64,000 nt of DNA from an uncultured Gammaproteobacteria bacterium (GCA_900315395.1 OMZC01000063.1:1-64000); one strand, 5' to 3'; shown: positions 21,210-32,098, counted from the stretch's first letter. The notes: generated by a model not told the origin, from the letters alone. Translations and numbers: made by a program.

Positions 21210-22559
21210 CTATAAAGTAAATTCTAAAATCATCTCAACATGTGAGGTTCTTGGGAACATATCACATACGCCCCACTGTTTTATTTTATATCCAGCCTTT
21301 ACTAATTCAAGAGAATCTCTTGAGGCGGCAAGTGGATTGCATGAAATCATAACAATCTTTGATACTTTCTTCTTAGCTAAGAACAGTACTGCTCTTTTAG
21401 CTCCCTGACGACCAGGATCTAAAACGACAGCATCGTAGTTATCTTTTGCCCAAGACTGGTTTTCAAATAACTCTTCAAGATCAGCTACTTCAAAAGATGC
21501 CTTTTCAAAGCCTAATTCTTTAGCATTTTCACGAGCATCTTCAATCATCTTTGAGACGATATCCACACCTACAACTTTAGCACCAGTTGCTGCTATTGGC
21601 ATGGTAAAGTTGCCTAAACCACAGAACAAATCCATGATCTTACTGTCATCTTTAACATCTAGCATTGATAGTACAGTATCAATCATCTTTTCGTTCATCT
21701 CTTTATTGATTTGCACAAATGATGATGGTTTGCACTTTAACTTAACACCATGAGAAGTAATAAAGAGGTCATCCTTTGAGCCATAGATAAATCTTTCACG
21801 AGTAGTTTCTACCTTTGAAATTCTCATCGGATCTTTATAAGGCTCAACTACGCTGATAACAGCATTAACAGCCTTTCCATACTCACATAAAAGAGCAGCA
21901 TCTTCATCTGACAGAGTCTTGGTCATACGTAAAAGCACACCTAAAGCTCCATCTGAGTCTAAGAATTCAACATGACCTAATGAAGATTTTTGCTTCATGC
22001 TGTTAATTACCTTGTTTAAAGGTTCAATAGCATTGTTCATGCGCTCAGACAAGCAAAGACAATCGATGATCTTTACAAGGTTGTGAGATTTTTCTTCTCT
22101 AAAACCTAAATGCAGTTTGCCGTGATCGCCACGAATAGCAAATCTGCAGGCTCTTCTGTATTCAGTGTTTTTACCCTGATGCACAAATGAAGGCTCACCT
22201 AATGGATTTGGAAGAGCTTTAGCAAATAACTTTTCAATACCTTTTACTTTAGACTCTATGAGCATGTCTGAAGGAATATGCTGTAATGAGCAACCACCAC
22301 AGGTACCAATCAGGGCACAATCTTTTTTCAATCTCTTCTCAGATTGTTTAATGATCTTGGTGATTTTGCCTGTGGCAATCTTACCCTTTACATTTGAGAT
22401 TAAAACATTGGCAACGTCACCAGGCATTAAGCCTTCAACGAAATAGACATACTTATCGTCACGGGCAACACCTCGTCCCTGTAAATCAAGATCAGTACAA
22501 TTTACTTTGACTGCTTTCTTTTCAACTTCTTTTTTCTGAGGTTTGTAAAAAGTAACCAT
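21210..22559 (-). CDS. rlmD: 23S rRNA m5U1939 methyltransferase RlmD
   Basis: S-adenosylmethionine-dependent rRNA methyltransferase. The 449-residue product has an N-terminal TRAM domain (KVNCTDLDLQGRGVARDD), an iron-sulfur cysteine cluster CALIGTCGGCSLQH (C-X5-C-X2-C), the SAM-binding KIMDLFCGLGNFTMPIA motif, and the catalytic cysteine in MISCNPLAASRD. Its start overlaps the recO stop in TAATG, so translation is coupled to recO. In E. coli rlmD and recO are in different operons. Confidence 0.93.
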   Translation of the reverse strand: MVTFYKPQKKEVEKKAVKVNCTDLDLQGRGVARDDKYVYFVEGLMPGDVANVLISNVKGKIATGKITKIIKQSEKRLKKDCALIGTCGGCSLQHIPSDMLIESKVKGIEKLFAKALPNPLGEPSFVHQGKNTEYRRACRFAIRGDHGKLHLGFREEKSHNLVKIIDCLCLSERMNNAIEPLNKVINSMKQKSSLGHVEFLDSDGALGVLLRMTKTLSDEDAALLCEYGKAVNAVISVVEPYKDPMRISKVETTRERFIYGSKDDLFITSHGVKLKCKPSSFVQINKEMNEKMIDTVLSMLDVKDDSKIMDLFCGLGNFTMPIAATGAKVVGVDIVSKMIEDARENAKELGFEKASFEVADLEELFENQSWAKDNYDAVVLDPGRQGAKRAVLFLAKKKVSKIVMISCNPLAASRDSLELVKAGYKIKQWGVCDMFPRTSHVEMILEFTL

Positions 22560-23266
22560 TATTTCACCATTAAAAACTGTGCATAAAGTTCTCTGCTTTT
22601 AAGCTTTCTACCTTCTAATAGAGAATCAATTACGCATTTATTTAATTTTTTTAACACCTCACGAGTGCTTTTAGCCCTCATGTCATTATGTCTTATGTTG
22701 ATTAGATCATACCCTCTGTATGAATAATCCTCAGATGCTGATGAGAGTAAGAAACCACTGTTTAAATCAAAGTGGTAACACAAATCATCTTTAATCTCAC
22801 CTTTATCTGATTGAGAAAAATCTATGCCATAGCCTAAGTTTTCTAAAAGAACAGTCTCAAAAGCTCTTAGTGTTAATGAACTGTCTTCCCCTGCTTCAAG
22901 ATCTTCTAGAGTCTTTAAATATTGAGCAAATAACTTAGGCATACTCTCATGAGTTTTTACTAAATTATAGATAAGCTCATTGACATAGATTGCACAAAAC
23001 AAAGTTGGAACTTCTATTTTGTAGGCAACTCTTTGCATAAAGGCATCAGATAAAGTCCACAATGATCCCCTTGATTGCTTTAGAGTCATTTTGAGGGGAA
23101 TTAAAGGCTGATAGATACCAGCACTTCTTGAGGCAACTTTATTTGACAGCCTTGCAACTGCACTTAATCTGCCATAATTTAAAGTAAAAAGCTCTACAAG
23201 AAGACTATGTTCCTTGTAGGGCCTTGTATGAAGAATGAAGCCAGGCTCACCATCTAAAGAGAGCAT
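22559..23266 (-). CDS. recO: DNA repair protein RecO
   Basis: Works with RecR to load RecA onto SSB-coated single strands in gap repair. The 235-residue product has the N-terminal OB-fold (GFILHTRPYKEHSLLVELFT) followed by a helical domain with YVNELIYNLVKTHESMPKLF. It follows era by 28 bp, as in E. coli. The pdxJ-acpS pair that usually follows is missing and rlmD is joined instead. Confidence 0.93.
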   Translation of the reverse strand: MLSLDGEPGFILHTRPYKEHSLLVELFTLNYGRLSAVARLSNKVASRSAGIYQPLIPLKMTLKQSRGSLWTLSDAFMQRVAYKIEVPTLFCAIYVNELIYNLVKTHESMPKLFAQYLKTLEDLEAGEDSSLTLRAFETVLLENLGYGIDFSQSDKGEIKDDLCYHFDLNSGFLLSSASEDYSYRGYDLINIRHNDMRAKSTREVLKKLNKCVIDSLLEGRKLKSRELYAQFLMVK

Positions 23267-23294
23267 TTACTTTTTCTCGATAAAACTACTCGTA

Positions 23295-24188
23295 CTAGCG
23301 CTCAAAATCGTCATAGCCTAAGCTCTTTAGAGCTCTAGCATCATCAGACCAGCCTGCCTTTACCTTAACAAAGAGCTTTAAGAATACTTTGCTATCAAAA
23401 AGCTTTTCCATGTCTTTACGAGCTTCAGTACCGATCATCTTAATTCTTGAACCACCAGCACCTACGACCATCTTCTTCTGACCGTCGCGCTCAACTAAGA
23501 TTGCAGCACTAATTCTTAATAAACCATTGTCATCACGGAATTCTTCAACTTCAACAGTTGAACTGTATGGAAGTTCATCGCCCATCTGGCGCATTAACTT
23601 CTCTCTTACAATTTCAGCAGCTAAGAATCTTGAAGAGCGATCAGTGATACTGTCATCAGGGAAGAGGTGATCACCTTCTGGCAGAGACTGCTTAATCAGA
23701 TCTTTTAAGATATGTAAGTTAGTGCCACGTAAAGCAGATACAGGCACAATATCTTTAAAGGTAATAGTCTTACTTAACTTATCAATTAAAGGTAAGAGTG
23801 TTTCCTTATCGGCAACTGTATCAACCTTGTTGATAACTAAAACTACAGGAACCTTTGCTTGCTTTACTCTAGCAAAAGCCATTTCATCATCATCGGTCCA
23901 ATGAGCAGGATCTATTACCATTAAGATCAATTCAACATCACCTAATGAGCTTTCTGCAGCTCTGTTCATTAAGTGGTTGATAGCCTTTTTCTCTTCACGA
24001 TGCAGACCAGGAGTATCAACATATACCACCTGATACTCACCTTCAGTGTCAATGCCCATGATACGGTTACGAGTTGTCTGAGGCTTTCTTGAGGTAATAG
24101 AAATCTTCTGACCAATTAAGTGGTTCATCAGAGTTGACTTACCAACATTAGGTCTTCCGATAATTGCTACAAAACCAAAATATGACAT
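23295..24188 (-). CDS. era: GTPase Era
   Basis: GTPase that binds 16S rRNA 3' end and helps 30S maturation. The 297-residue product has G1 [10 protein letters not shown]3 DTPG, G4 NKVD in the GTPase domain (about 1-175), and a C-terminal KH domain with [20 protein letters not shown]. It follows rnc by 20 bp in the conserved rnc-era-recO order. Confidence 0.97.
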   Translation of the reverse strand: MSYFGFVAIIGRPNVGKSTLMNHLIGQKISITSRKPQTTRNRIMGIDTEGEYQVVYVDTPGLHREEKKAINHLMNRAAESSLGDVELILMVIDPAHWTDDDEMAFARVKQAKVPVVLVINKVDTVADKETLLPLIDKLSKTITFKDIVPVSALRGTNLHILKDLIKQSLPEGDHLFPDDSITDRSSRFLAAEIVREKLMRQMGDELPYSSTVEVEEFRDDNGLLRISAAILVERDGQKKMVVGAGGSRIKMIGTEARKDMEKLFDSKVFLKLFVKVKAGWSDDARALKSLGYDDFER

Positions 24189-24208
24189 TAACTATCCTTC
24201 AAAAAGCG

Positions 24209-24913
24209 TTACTTTTTGCTATTCTTTTCAAAATAATCTAATACAAGACCTGCTGCTTCTTGTTCTGCTCTTCTGCGAGAAGAACCTTCACCGGTCTGTA
24301 CAGGAACACCTTCAACGGTTGCTGAAACCACAAAGATCTGATCATTGTCAGTACCTTTGATATTTTCTACCTTATAGATTGGCAGAGGTTTATGCATTGA
24401 CTGTAACAGTTCCTGTAAGGTTGATTTATGATCTTTTTGATTTACATCAGGCTTAATAGTTTGAAGTCTGCTTGCAAACCAAGATAAAACAACCTGTCTT
24501 ACACGAGGAAAATCCTCATTGGTATCAATAAACATGGCACCAATGATTGACTCGACAGCATCAGCAATTAAAGAATCACGTCTAAAGCCACCTGTTTTTA
24601 GTTCACCAGGACCTAATCTTAGGCAGTTTCCGATACCAAATTCACGAGCTAGCTCAGCTAAAGTAGTTTCTCTTACTAAAGTTGAGCGCATACGTGTCAG
24701 GTCGCCTTCAGGGCATTTAGGAAAGCGGTCATAAAGATCTTTAGCAATGATCATTCCTAAAATTGAGTCGCCTAAATACTCTAGACGCTCATTGTGAACA
24801 CTGCCAAAGCTTCTGTGTGTTAAAGCCTGATTTAAAAGGCTGATATTCTGAAAAGAATAACCTAGTTTCAGTTCTAAATTCTGTAACTCAATAACGTTTA
24901 TCTTCTCTGACAT
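24209..24913 (-). CDS. rnc: Ribonuclease III
   Basis: Double-stranded RNA endonuclease for rRNA processing and mRNA decay. The 234-residue product has the catalytic signature ERLEYLGDSILGMI (about 43-56), the second acidic motif ADAVESIIGAMFID (about 116-129) and a C-terminal dsRNA-binding domain (DHKSTLQELLQ, RRRAEQEAAGLVLDYF). It follows lepB by 5 bp. Confidence 0.97.
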   Translation of the reverse strand: MSEKINVIELQNLELKLGYSFQNISLLNQALTHRSFGSVHNERLEYLGDSILGMIIAKDLYDRFPKCPEGDLTRMRSTLVRETTLAELAREFGIGNCLRLGPGELKTGGFRRDSLIADAVESIIGAMFIDTNEDFPRVRQVVLSWFASRLQTIKPDVNQKDHKSTLQELLQSMHKPLPIYKVENIKGTDNDQIFVVSATVEGVPVQTGEGSSRRRAEQEAAGLVLDYFEKNSKK

Positions 24914-24918
24914 TTTTA

Positions 24919-25848
24919 TTATTTGATGCCACCAATTCTGTCAAATCTTACTGCTGTAGGCACCCATGCTGGGAGTGCACTGTCGCTCTTACGTTTAAAA
25001 TCAAAAGATAACCAAATTGCAGTTGTCTTACCTACAATATTCTCATATGGAACAAATCCCCAGAAACGGCTGTCCTTACTATTGTCACGGTTATCACCCA
25101 TTACAAAGTAATTGTTTTCAGGAACCTTCCACATACCAACAGGACGACCTGTCTGTACATAATAGTATCTAGACATTATAGGAGCATTAGGAGCTACTCT
25201 TATAGTGTGCTTTTCGCCTTTGTAGAAGGACTCTTCAAAGACATCAAAAGTCTCATTAAAGCCCATAACTTCATCTTCAACTGATTCAACCATCTTAGTT
25301 GAGATAAGTTCAGGAACTGAACCTTCTGGAGCATCATGCTTTAACACATATAAGTGTTTGTCCTGATAAATAATGGTATCGCAAGGCTCACCTACGATTC
25401 TCTTGATGAAGTCTACGTTCTTATCTTCAGGGTACTTAAACACAATGATATCGCCTCTTTTAGGCTCTGTCGTTTTGAAAAGTACACTGTTAGTTAAAGG
25501 ATTCTTAATTCCGTACTCCCACTTGCTTACAGCGATGAAATCGCCATCCTGCAATGTAGGTAGCATAGAGCCTGATGGGATTCTAAATGGCTCATAGAGG
25601 AATGATCTGAATAAGAATACTACCAGAAGGATAAAGAATAATGATCCTACCTGACCTACAATATTCTTTGGCTCTAAAAGAGCTTTACGCTCCTTAGATG
25701 ACAGTTTGCTGTTAGCATTAGACTCTTCTAAACGAGCCTTTCTCTTTGGCCGTTCAAACTTATAGTCATAGACCCATGCTATTCCTGAAACTACAGTTGC
25801 AATGAATAGCACGAATGCAAATAAATTTTCTGAAATCAAACTTATCAT
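24919..25848 (-). CDS. lepB: Signal peptidase I
   Basis: Inner-membrane serine protease that removes signal peptides from exported proteins. The 309-residue product has two N-terminal membrane helices (about 7-27 and 66-83), the nucleophile Ser94 in RIPSGSMLPTL, the general base Lys149 in DFIKRIVGEP, and the MGDNRDNSKDSRFWG motif. It follows lepA by 18 bp, as in E. coli. Confidence 0.97.
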   Translation of the reverse strand: MISLISENLFAFVLFIATVVSGIAWVYDYKFERPKRKARLEESNANSKLSSKERKALLEPKNIVGQVGSLFFILLVVFLFRSFLYEPFRIPSGSMLPTLQDGDFIAVSKWEYGIKNPLTNSVLFKTTEPKRGDIIVFKYPEDKNVDFIKRIVGEPCDTIIYQDKHLYVLKHDAPEGSVPELISTKMVESVEDEVMGFNETFDVFEESFYKGEKHTIRVAPNAPIMSRYYYVQTGRPVGMWKVPENNYFVMGDNRDNSKDSRFWGFVPYENIVGKTTAIWLSFDFKRKSDSALPAWVPTAVRFDRIGGIK

Positions 25849-25866
25849 AATTATTCCTTTGTAAGT

Positions 25867-27678
25867 TTATTCCTTACCAACCTTCAAGATTGCAAGGAAT
25901 GCATCCTGAGGAACTTCAACTCGACCTAACTGTTTCATACGCTTCTTACCAGCCTTCTGTTTTTCAAGCAGCTTTCTCTTACGAGTGATATCACCACCAT
26001 AACATTTTGCCAGCACGTCCTTACGTAATGCTTTTACAGTACAACGAGCAATAATCTGAGAGCCGATAGCAGCCTGAATAGCAATATCGAACATCTGTCT
26101 TGGAATTACTTCCTTCATCTTCTCAACAATAGCTCTACCGCGAGATTGAGCTACAGAACGATGTAAGATCACAGCTAAAGCATCAACTCTTTCACCTGCA
26201 ATTAAGATATCCATTCTTACAAGATCATCGCAGTTAAAACGCTTGAAGCCATAATCTAATGAAGCATAACCTCTTGAAGCTGATTTGATTCTGTCAAAGA
26301 AATCTAACACAACCTCAGACATTGGGATTTCATAGGTTAAAGCAACCTGTTCACCGTGGTAAACAAGACCGGTCTGAATACCTCTCTTTTCCTGACAGAT
26401 CTTCATGATGGCACCTACGTACTCTGAAGGCATCAGCATACGGCATTCAGCAATAGGCTCTCTGATTTCTGCAATATTAGAGATTGGAGGCAGAGCTGCA
26501 GGTGAGTCAATATGTAAGATCTCACCATCTGTCTGAAGAATTTCATAAACTACAGTAGGAGCTGTAGTGATTAGGTTTAAGTTGTACTCTCTTTCAAGTC
26601 TTTCCTGAATGATTTCCATATGCAGCATTCCTAAGAAGCCACATCTAAAACCGAAACCTAAAGCCTTTGAGTTTTCAGGTTCAAAGAATAATGAAGCATC
26701 ATTTAAAGATAACTTTTCAAGAGCATCTCTAAAGGCATTGTAATCTTCAGTATCTACAGGGAACATACCTGCATATACCTGAGGTTTTACTTTCTTAAAG
26801 CCAGGTAATGGCTCAGTAGCTGCATTCTTTACATGAGTGATGGTATCACCTACAGGAGCTGCATGTACTGACTTAATATCACATACAACCCAGCCTACTT
26901 CACCACAATGTAAAACTTCAACTTTTACTCGCTTAGGAGTTGAGATACCTAAGCCATCAACTTCCCAAGCTACGCCTTGTGACATAACCTTAATCTTGTC
27001 GCCACGACGTAAGGTACCATTCTTGACACGAACTAAAGCTACAACACCTAAGTAATCATCAAAATATGAATCGATAATTAAAGCCTGTAAAGGACCATCA
27101 GGATCACCTGATGGAGCAGGAATTGCAGTTACAATTCTCTCTAAAACGTCCTGTACACCTACACCGGTTTTAGCAGAACATTTACAAGCATCTTGAGCTT
27201 CAATACCAATCAGATCTTCAATTTCATCAATTGCTCTTTGAGGATCTGCAGAAGGTAAATCAATCTTGTTTAATACAGGAATAACTTCTAGATCTAAATT
27301 TACAGCTTGATAGCAGTTAGCTAGAGTCTGTGCTTCTACACCCTGACTTGCATCCACAACTAACAGTGCGCCTTCACAGGCAAATAAAGAACGAGATACT
27401 TCGTATGAGAAATCCACGTGACCTGGAGTATCAATAAAGTTTAACTCGTAGGTTTTTCCGTCTTTTGCTTTGTACTTTAAGGTTACTGCCTGGGCTTTAA
27501 TAGTAATACCGCGCTCTCTCTCGATGTCCATGTTATCTAGAACCTGAGAGGTCATTTCACGTGCGCTCAAACCGCCACACAGCTGAATAAATCTGTCTGA
27601 TAAGGTAGACTTACCATGATCGATATGTGCAATTACAGAAAAGTTTCTTACTAAACTGCGATCGTAAATTTCTGCCAT
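25867..27678 (-). CDS. lepA: Elongation factor 4 (LepA)
   Basis: Translational GTPase acting on ribosome biogenesis or translocation fidelity. The 603-residue product has G1 AHIDHGKST (about 16-24), the [13 protein letters not shown] switch region, G3 DTPGHVDF, G4 NKIDLP, and the family-specific C-terminal domain with [25 protein letters not shown]. It lies between rseB and lepB; the usual rseC is absent. Confidence 0.97.
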   Translation of the reverse strand: MAEIYDRSLVRNFSVIAHIDHGKSTLSDRFIQLCGGLSAREMTSQVLDNMDIERERGITIKAQAVTLKYKAKDGKTYELNFIDTPGHVDFSYEVSRSLFACEGALLVVDASQGVEAQTLANCYQAVNLDLEVIPVLNKIDLPSADPQRAIDEIEDLIGIEAQDACKCSAKTGVGVQDVLERIVTAIPAPSGDPDGPLQALIIDSYFDDYLGVVALVRVKNGTLRRGDKIKVMSQGVAWEVDGLGISTPKRVKVEVLHCGEVGWVVCDIKSVHAAPVGDTITHVKNAATEPLPGFKKVKPQVYAGMFPVDTEDYNAFRDALEKLSLNDASLFFEPENSKALGFGFRCGFLGMLHMEIIQERLEREYNLNLITTAPTVVYEILQTDGEILHIDSPAALPPISNIAEIREPIAECRMLMPSEYVGAIMKICQEKRGIQTGLVYHGEQVALTYEIPMSEVVLDFFDRIKSASRGYASLDYGFKRFNCDDLVRMDILIAGERVDALAVILHRSVAQSRGRAIVEKMKEVIPRQMFDIAIQAAIGSQIIARCTVKALRKDVLAKCYGGDITRKRKLLEKQKAGKKRMKQLGRVEVPQDAFLAILKVGKE

Positions 27679-27807
27679 TATTTATTCCAAAAGGTTATCA
27701 GGGGCCACAGTTGCAGCCTGAACTAATTTAAACATTTAAACTAGCTATTTTAACAGGTTGCAGACTGATTAAGAATAACTTTTTGCGCAGTTGCAATTCA
27801 TTCTTGA

Positions 27808-28752
27808 CTAGCGCAAAGGTGTAATTTTTGAAAGGACGATAGTACTTAGTTCTAAAGGAATTTCACCTACCACAGCGTACTCGTTTTTAACTGAGTTTCT
27901 GCGTAGAACTGTTAAGGTGCCATCGGTAGCTGACTGAATATTAAGTGAGCTTACAGAATTCTTGTAAACTTTAAATTCAACCATACCATCTGTAAATGAC
28001 TGGTACTCAAGTTCAGTGCCATCAGCCTGTTTTTGAATACCCTCACTCTCAATTGTAAATGGCTTAGGTATAGTCAATTCAGGCCAAATTGTTAAATCAT
28101 TGTGATTCTTTTTATTAGATAACTTTTCAACTCTATCAAAAGTTTCATCAGGGAAAGACAAGTTCTCTGATGAAGCAGAGTGAACAGCTGAGACGGTAAA
28201 CTTTGAAGCAACGATTTGAGAAGGAGATAACACTACTAACTCTACAGGTAATGAGGTGTCATCATCCTTTGAAATTACATAACTGTATCTGACATCATCT
28301 ACAGGTGACATTCTGATAACCGTTACTTTACGTCCAGCTAGTCTCGTTCTACCTACGATAGTACAGTCATAACCAGTTAGATTTCTGTTCTTTGAAAAGA
28401 TCCTGTCCCAAATCTGAGTTTGATGCCAGGATAATGGACCAATGTAAGAACGGTTATGATTGTAATCAAAACCTTTTTCCTGACGTAAGGCATAACCTGC
28501 AATCTCATTGTTTAAAGATTTCCAGGTTGTATAAGAAACAGAATTTTTATTGAAATGAGCTAATGCATATAACTGCATTTGAGTCTGATCATTATCAATA
28601 ACAGTAGCTTCAAAATCACGATCTGTATAAGCGCTCTTTACTGAGTTATATAGAGCGATACACTGATTTGAATTCTCGGCTATAGCCTGCTGTGAAAAAA
28701 ATAAAACCGCCAGAGTAACTGCCCCGACGGTCTTTATAAAACTTTTAATCAT
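27808..28752 (-). CDS. rseB: Sigma-E regulatory protein RseB
   Basis: Periplasmic protein that binds RseA and shields it from proteolysis until it senses mislocalised lipopolysaccharide or outer-membrane stress. The 314-residue product begins with a signal peptide (residues 1-25, ending SQQAIA) and carries the MucB/RseB lipoprotein-carrier-like domain with YDCTIVGRTRLAGRKV and a C-terminal domain. It follows rseA by 9 bp. A 129-bp gap then leads into lepA, which may hold a separate promoter. Confidence 0.88.
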   Translation of the reverse strand: MIKSFIKTVGAVTLAVLFFSQQAIAENSNQCIALYNSVKSAYTDRDFEATVIDNDQTQMQLYALAHFNKNSVSYTTWKSLNNEIAGYALRQEKGFDYNHNRSYIGPLSWHQTQIWDRIFSKNRNLTGYDCTIVGRTRLAGRKVTVIRMSPVDDVRYSYVISKDDDTSLPVELVVLSPSQIVASKFTVSAVHSASSENLSFPDETFDRVEKLSNKKNHNDLTIWPELTIPKPFTIESEGIQKQADGTELEYQSFTDGMVEFKVYKNSVSSLNIQSATDGTLTVLRRNSVKNEYAVVGEIPLELSTIVLSKITPLR

Positions 28753-28761
28753 AAAAACTTT

Positions 28762-29379
28762 TTAATTTGAGGCGGTATCGAAAACATAGCCTCTAATGTA
28801 ATTGTTAATACGCTCAACTTCAAGATTTTGTTGCTTTTTGAGCTCGGCACTGTTAACTCTGTCTTCATTTTGATTCTGTGCCTGATTTGACTTGTCGTTG
28901 AACTTTAAAGTCTTGTCATTATGAGCTGTCTGATAGCTTGCAAGATTTACCCCTTCAACAGAACCTAAAGGAGCAGTAGTCTTGTCACCAGTAATGACTT
29001 CATCAGCATTGTATGTCTGCCAACCGATGATGGTAATTGCAGCAACTGATGCTGCTAAAGCTACCTGTGCGATACCAAAAGAGAACTTCTTGAAAGCAAC
29101 CTTGAATGAAGGCATTGAAATCTCTTTGATCTTAGCTGGTTCTGGCTTAATGTTCTCATTCTTGATCTGAGCCATTACATTATCAGCTATAGACATGTTG
29201 ACTTTAGATGGCAGTTCATTTCTCAATGCAGCACCGATTAGTGACCAGTTTTGCATGTGAGACAGAGACTCTTCTGACACTTTCTGTGTGGTAGTATTCT
29301 CACCATCAAAAAGAGCTGATTCATTCTCTAAATCTCTGTTTAACTGCTCTGATTTCAACATACACAAACTCCTAAACAA
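28762..29379 (-). CDS. rseA: Anti-sigma-E factor RseA
   Basis: Membrane protein that holds sigma E inactive until cleaved in the envelope-stress cascade. The 205-residue product has a cytoplasmic sigma-binding part (LNRDLENESALFDGE, HMQNWSLIGAALRNELP), one membrane helix at about 107-125 (AQVALAASVAAITIIGWQTY) and a polar periplasmic tail. The start may be the second ATG (MLKSEQLN). It lies 3 bp after the rpoE stop. Confidence 0.9.
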   Translation of the reverse strand: MFRSLCMLKSEQLNRDLENESALFDGENTTTQKVSEESLSHMQNWSLIGAALRNELPSKVNMSIADNVMAQIKNENIKPEPAKIKEISMPSFKVAFKKFSFGIAQVALAASVAAITIIGWQTYNADEVITGDKTTAPLGSVEGVNLASYQTAHNDKTLKFNDKSNQAQNQNEDRVNSAELKKQQNLEVERINNYIRGYVFDTASN

Positions 29380-29382
29380 CCG

Positions 29383-29979
29383 TTACTTTACAGCAAATTT
29401 GTTCATTTTCTCTTCAATAAACTGTCTTGCTCTGAATATTCTTGAACGAACGGTTCCAACTGGAACTTTCTCGACAAGAGAAATGTCTTCATAAGACATT
29501 CCTTCAACTTCCCTTAAGGTGATTGCTCGCCTTAATTCTTCAGGAAGCGCATTCATCGCATTGACAATCACTTGCTGTAATTCTTGCGATTCTATTATTC
29601 TATCTGGTGTATCTTTGCTTGCTAAAACACCCTGTTCATCAATTGCCTGAAATTCTTCAGAATCAACATCAACATTGTGCTTATGCTTTGAATTCGACTC
29701 AATGTATGATTTGGCCGCATTCACTACAATTCTATACAACCATGTATAAAAGGAACTTTCACCACGAAAGCTGTTAATGGCTTTGTAAGCTTTAATAAAA
29801 GCTTCCTGTGCAACATCACTGACATCATCACTGCTGTTCAGAAATTTTGAAATTATCTGAGCTACACGGTGCTGATATTTGATTACCAGAATGTTGTAGG
29901 CATTAACATCGCCTTCCTGCACCCGCTTTACGATTGCTTCATCATTTGAAGCTTGCAAATTTTCGTTCACGGATGACAT
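29383..29979 (-). CDS. rpoE: Extracytoplasmic stress sigma factor RpoE
   Basis: ECF sigma factor for the envelope-stress regulon. The 198-residue product has region 2 with DVSDVAQEAFIKAYKAINSF and ESSFYTWLYRIVVNAAK, and region 4 with LPEELRRAITLREVEGMSYEDI and VPVGTVRSRIFRARQ. It heads rpoE-rseA-rseB and is divergent from nadB, the classic arrangement. A sigma-E-like promoter lies directly upstream, so autoregulation is likely. AAAAGG is eight to nine bases before the ATG. Confidence 0.96.
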   Translation of the reverse strand: MSSVNENLQASNDEAIVKRVQEGDVNAYNILVIKYQHRVAQIISKFLNSSDDVSDVAQEAFIKAYKAINSFRGESSFYTWLYRIVVNAAKSYIESNSKHKHNVDVDSEEFQAIDEQGVLASKDTPDRIIESQELQQVIVNAMNALPEELRRAITLREVEGMSYEDISLVEKVPVGTVRSRIFRARQFIEEKMNKFAVK

Positions 29980-30000
29980 CCTTTTAACACCTTTTGAAAC

Positions 30001-30029
30001 TTAGACTGAGGGTTGATAAAAAAAGTTCA
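30001..30029 (-). promoter_or_regulatory. Sigma-E-type promoter of rpoE
   Basis: On the minus strand TGAACTT (30029-30023) and TCTAA (30005-30001) are separated by 17 bp, close to the sigma-E consensus GGAACTT-N16-TCtgA and to E. coli rpoE P2 (ends TCTAA). The predicted start point is only about 15 bases before the ATG, so the leader is very short. Confidence 0.55.
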
Positions 30030-30359
30030 ATAATTTTTTTTAAGACAGATTAGATTAGTTCTGTCTGATCAGAATTCCTCAATTATATATTAATGCCATT
30101 AATTTGAAAACAGCATGTATTTACAGCTTTCTCAATAAGAGATCACAAAGCACACTGACTTAAGACCGTAGCACAAACGCACCTTAGAGATTTTGCTCAT
30201 TTCAATTTATTCACTATATTGAACCTAAAAATGATAAAAAATGTAAAAATGTTTCATTCTATAAATTTGGATGTAAAATTATTTGTTGGAAGTTTTAGAA
30301 ATTTAGTACAGATTAATCAGAAACTGATCAATTCACTTTGTGCTATACAGGATTAGAAA
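30030..30359. other. rpoE/nadB divergent intergenic region
   Basis: About 330 bp of AT-rich DNA upstream of nadB. A weak candidate nadB promoter is TTGCTC (30193-30198), 16 bp, TATATT (30215-30220). Two inverted repeats are seen: AGACAG / CTGTCT (30043-30048, 30061-30066) and ATCAG / CTGAT at about 30315-30328. No gene was found. Confidence 0.45.
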
Positions 30360-31970
30360 ATGAACTACACAACAGATTGTTTAATCATTGGTAGTGGTGC
30401 TGCAGGTCTTACTCTTGCTCTGGGCATCGCTGATAAGGCAAAGGTAATCGTTCTCTCAAAAGAAGGTGCTTGCGCCGGTTCTACTAATTACGCTCAGGGC
30501 GGTATCGCTGGCGTATACAACATCAAAGATGATGACGACAGTATTCAAGCTCATATCAAGGATACCTGCATTGCAGGTGGTTTCCTTTGTGATGAAAAGA
30601 CAGTAGAGTTTGTTGCAAAGAACGCTCATGATGCAATTCAGTGGTTAATCGACACTGGTGTTCCATTTGATATGAAAGAGACAGAGCCTACAGAAGCTCA
30701 ATCTCCATACCACTTACACAGAGAAGGTGGTCACTCTCACAGAAGAATTTTCCACGCAGAAGATCATACCGGTAAATCAATTCAGGAAACCTTAATTGCT
30801 AAGGCAAGAGCTCACAAGAACATCACCGTTTTAGAAAACCACAATGCTATCGATCTAGTTACTACCAAGAAACTAGGTATGGCAGGTAACAGAGTTTTAG
30901 GAGCTTATGTTTTAAATACTGAGACAAACCACGTTGAGACTATTAGAGCAAAGTTCATCGCTCTATGTACTGGTGGTGCCTCAAAGGTTTATCAGTACAC
31001 CTGTAACCCAGAGGTAAGTTCAGGTGATGGTATTGCTATGGCTTACAGAGCTGGCTGCCGTGTAGCAAATATGGAGTTCAATCAGTTCCATCCTACAACT
31101 CTGTACTGCGATGCTGATAGAAACTTCCTTCTAACAGAAGCTCTAAGAGGTGAAGGTGCTCAGTTAAAGCGTCCTGATGGCACCCGCTTTATGCAGGATT
31201 ACGATAAGAGACTAGAGTTAGCTCCACGTGATATCGTAGCTAGAGCAATTGACCATGAGATGAAAAAATTAGGTGCTCATTGCATGTACCTAGATATCTC
31301 ATTTAAAGAGCCAGAATTCTTAAAGAAACACTTCCCTACTATTTATGAGAGATGTTTAAAGGTTGGTATTGATATTACCAAGCAGCCTATTCCTATTGTG
31401 CCAGCAGCTCACTTTACCTGCGGTGGCATTATGGTAGACAGAAAGTCTCGCACCGATCTTGATGGTCTGTATGCTGTAGGTGAGTGCTCATACACTGGTC
31501 TTCATGGCGCTAACCGTCTAGCTTCAAACTCATTACTAGAGTGCGTTGTTTACGGTAAGGCTGCTGCTACAGATATCTTAAAGCATCTACCAGATGACAA
31601 CTACGACATTGCAGAGATCCCTGATTGGGATGAAAGCCAGGTTACTAACTCAGATGAAGAGGTTATCATCACCCATAACTGGCATGAGTTAAGATTAACC
31701 ATGTGGGATTATGTTGGTATCGTAAGAACTAACAAACGTCTTGAAAGAGCAATGCACAGAATCGAGATGTTAAAGAGAGAAGTTCATGAGTACTATTCAA
31801 ACTTCAGAGTTTCAAGAAACTTACTAGAGCTTCGTAACCTACTTGATGTTGCAGAGTTAATTGTTCGTTCAGCAATGGCTAGAAAAGAGTCACGTGGTCT
31901 TCACTACAACCTAGACTACCCACAGACTGACGAGCATTCAGGTCCTACTATTATCAATCCTAAGGTTTAA
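30360..31970 (+). CDS. nadB: L-aspartate oxidase
   Basis: FAD enzyme that oxidises aspartate to iminoaspartate in de novo NAD synthesis; under anaerobic conditions fumarate is the likely electron acceptor. The 536-residue product has the FAD-binding [14 protein letters not shown] (about 8-21), [12 protein letters not shown], the substrate segment [18 protein letters not shown], and the helical succinate-dehydrogenase-like C-terminus. It is divergent from rpoE as in E. coli. TACAGGATTAG precedes the ATG. Confidence 0.96.
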   Translation: MNYTTDCLIIGSGAAGLTLALGIADKAKVIVLSKEGACAGSTNYAQGGIAGVYNIKDDDDSIQAHIKDTCIAGGFLCDEKTVEFVAKNAHDAIQWLIDTGVPFDMKETEPTEAQSPYHLHREGGHSHRRIFHAEDHTGKSIQETLIAKARAHKNITVLENHNAIDLVTTKKLGMAGNRVLGAYVLNTETNHVETIRAKFIALCTGGASKVYQYTCNPEVSSGDGIAMAYRAGCRVANMEFNQFHPTTLYCDADRNFLLTEALRGEGAQLKRPDGTRFMQDYDKRLELAPRDIVARAIDHEMKKLGAHCMYLDISFKEPEFLKKHFPTIYERCLKVGIDITKQPIPIVPAAHFTCGGIMVDRKSRTDLDGLYAVGECSYTGLHGANRLASNSLLECVVYGKAAATDILKHLPDDNYDIAEIPDWDESQVTNSDEEVIITHNWHELRLTMWDYVGIVRTNKRLERAMHRIEMLKREVHEYYSNFRVSRNLLELRNLLDVAELIVRSAMARKESRGLHYNLDYPQTDEHSGPTIINPKV

Positions 31971-31986
31971 TTCTTAGTTTTAATCT

Positions 31987-32013
31987 CTCATAAGGTTTTA
32001 CTAACCTTATGAG
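31987..32013 (+). other. Perfect 11-bp hairpin after nadB without U-tract
   Basis: CTCATAAGGTT (31987-31997) pairs fully with AACCTTATGAG (32003-32013) across a 5-nt loop. It starts 17 bases after the nadB stop and is followed by TAGATAATAA, not a T-run. The canonical terminator lies about 55 bp further on. Confidence 0.6.
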
Positions 32014-32067
32014 TAGATAATAACTTCGGACTTTAGATTTAAGGCTTTTAATTACAAAAAAGTGCAT

Positions 32068-32098
32068 AAAGGAAGAGCAAATTCTCTTCCTTTTTTTT
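32068..32098 (+). terminator. Intrinsic terminator of nadB
   Basis: The stem GGAAGAG (32071-32077) / CTCTTCC (32084-32090), extended by AAA/TTT, is followed by eight T. It ends only about 50 bp before the chosen start of the channel gene. Confidence 0.85.
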
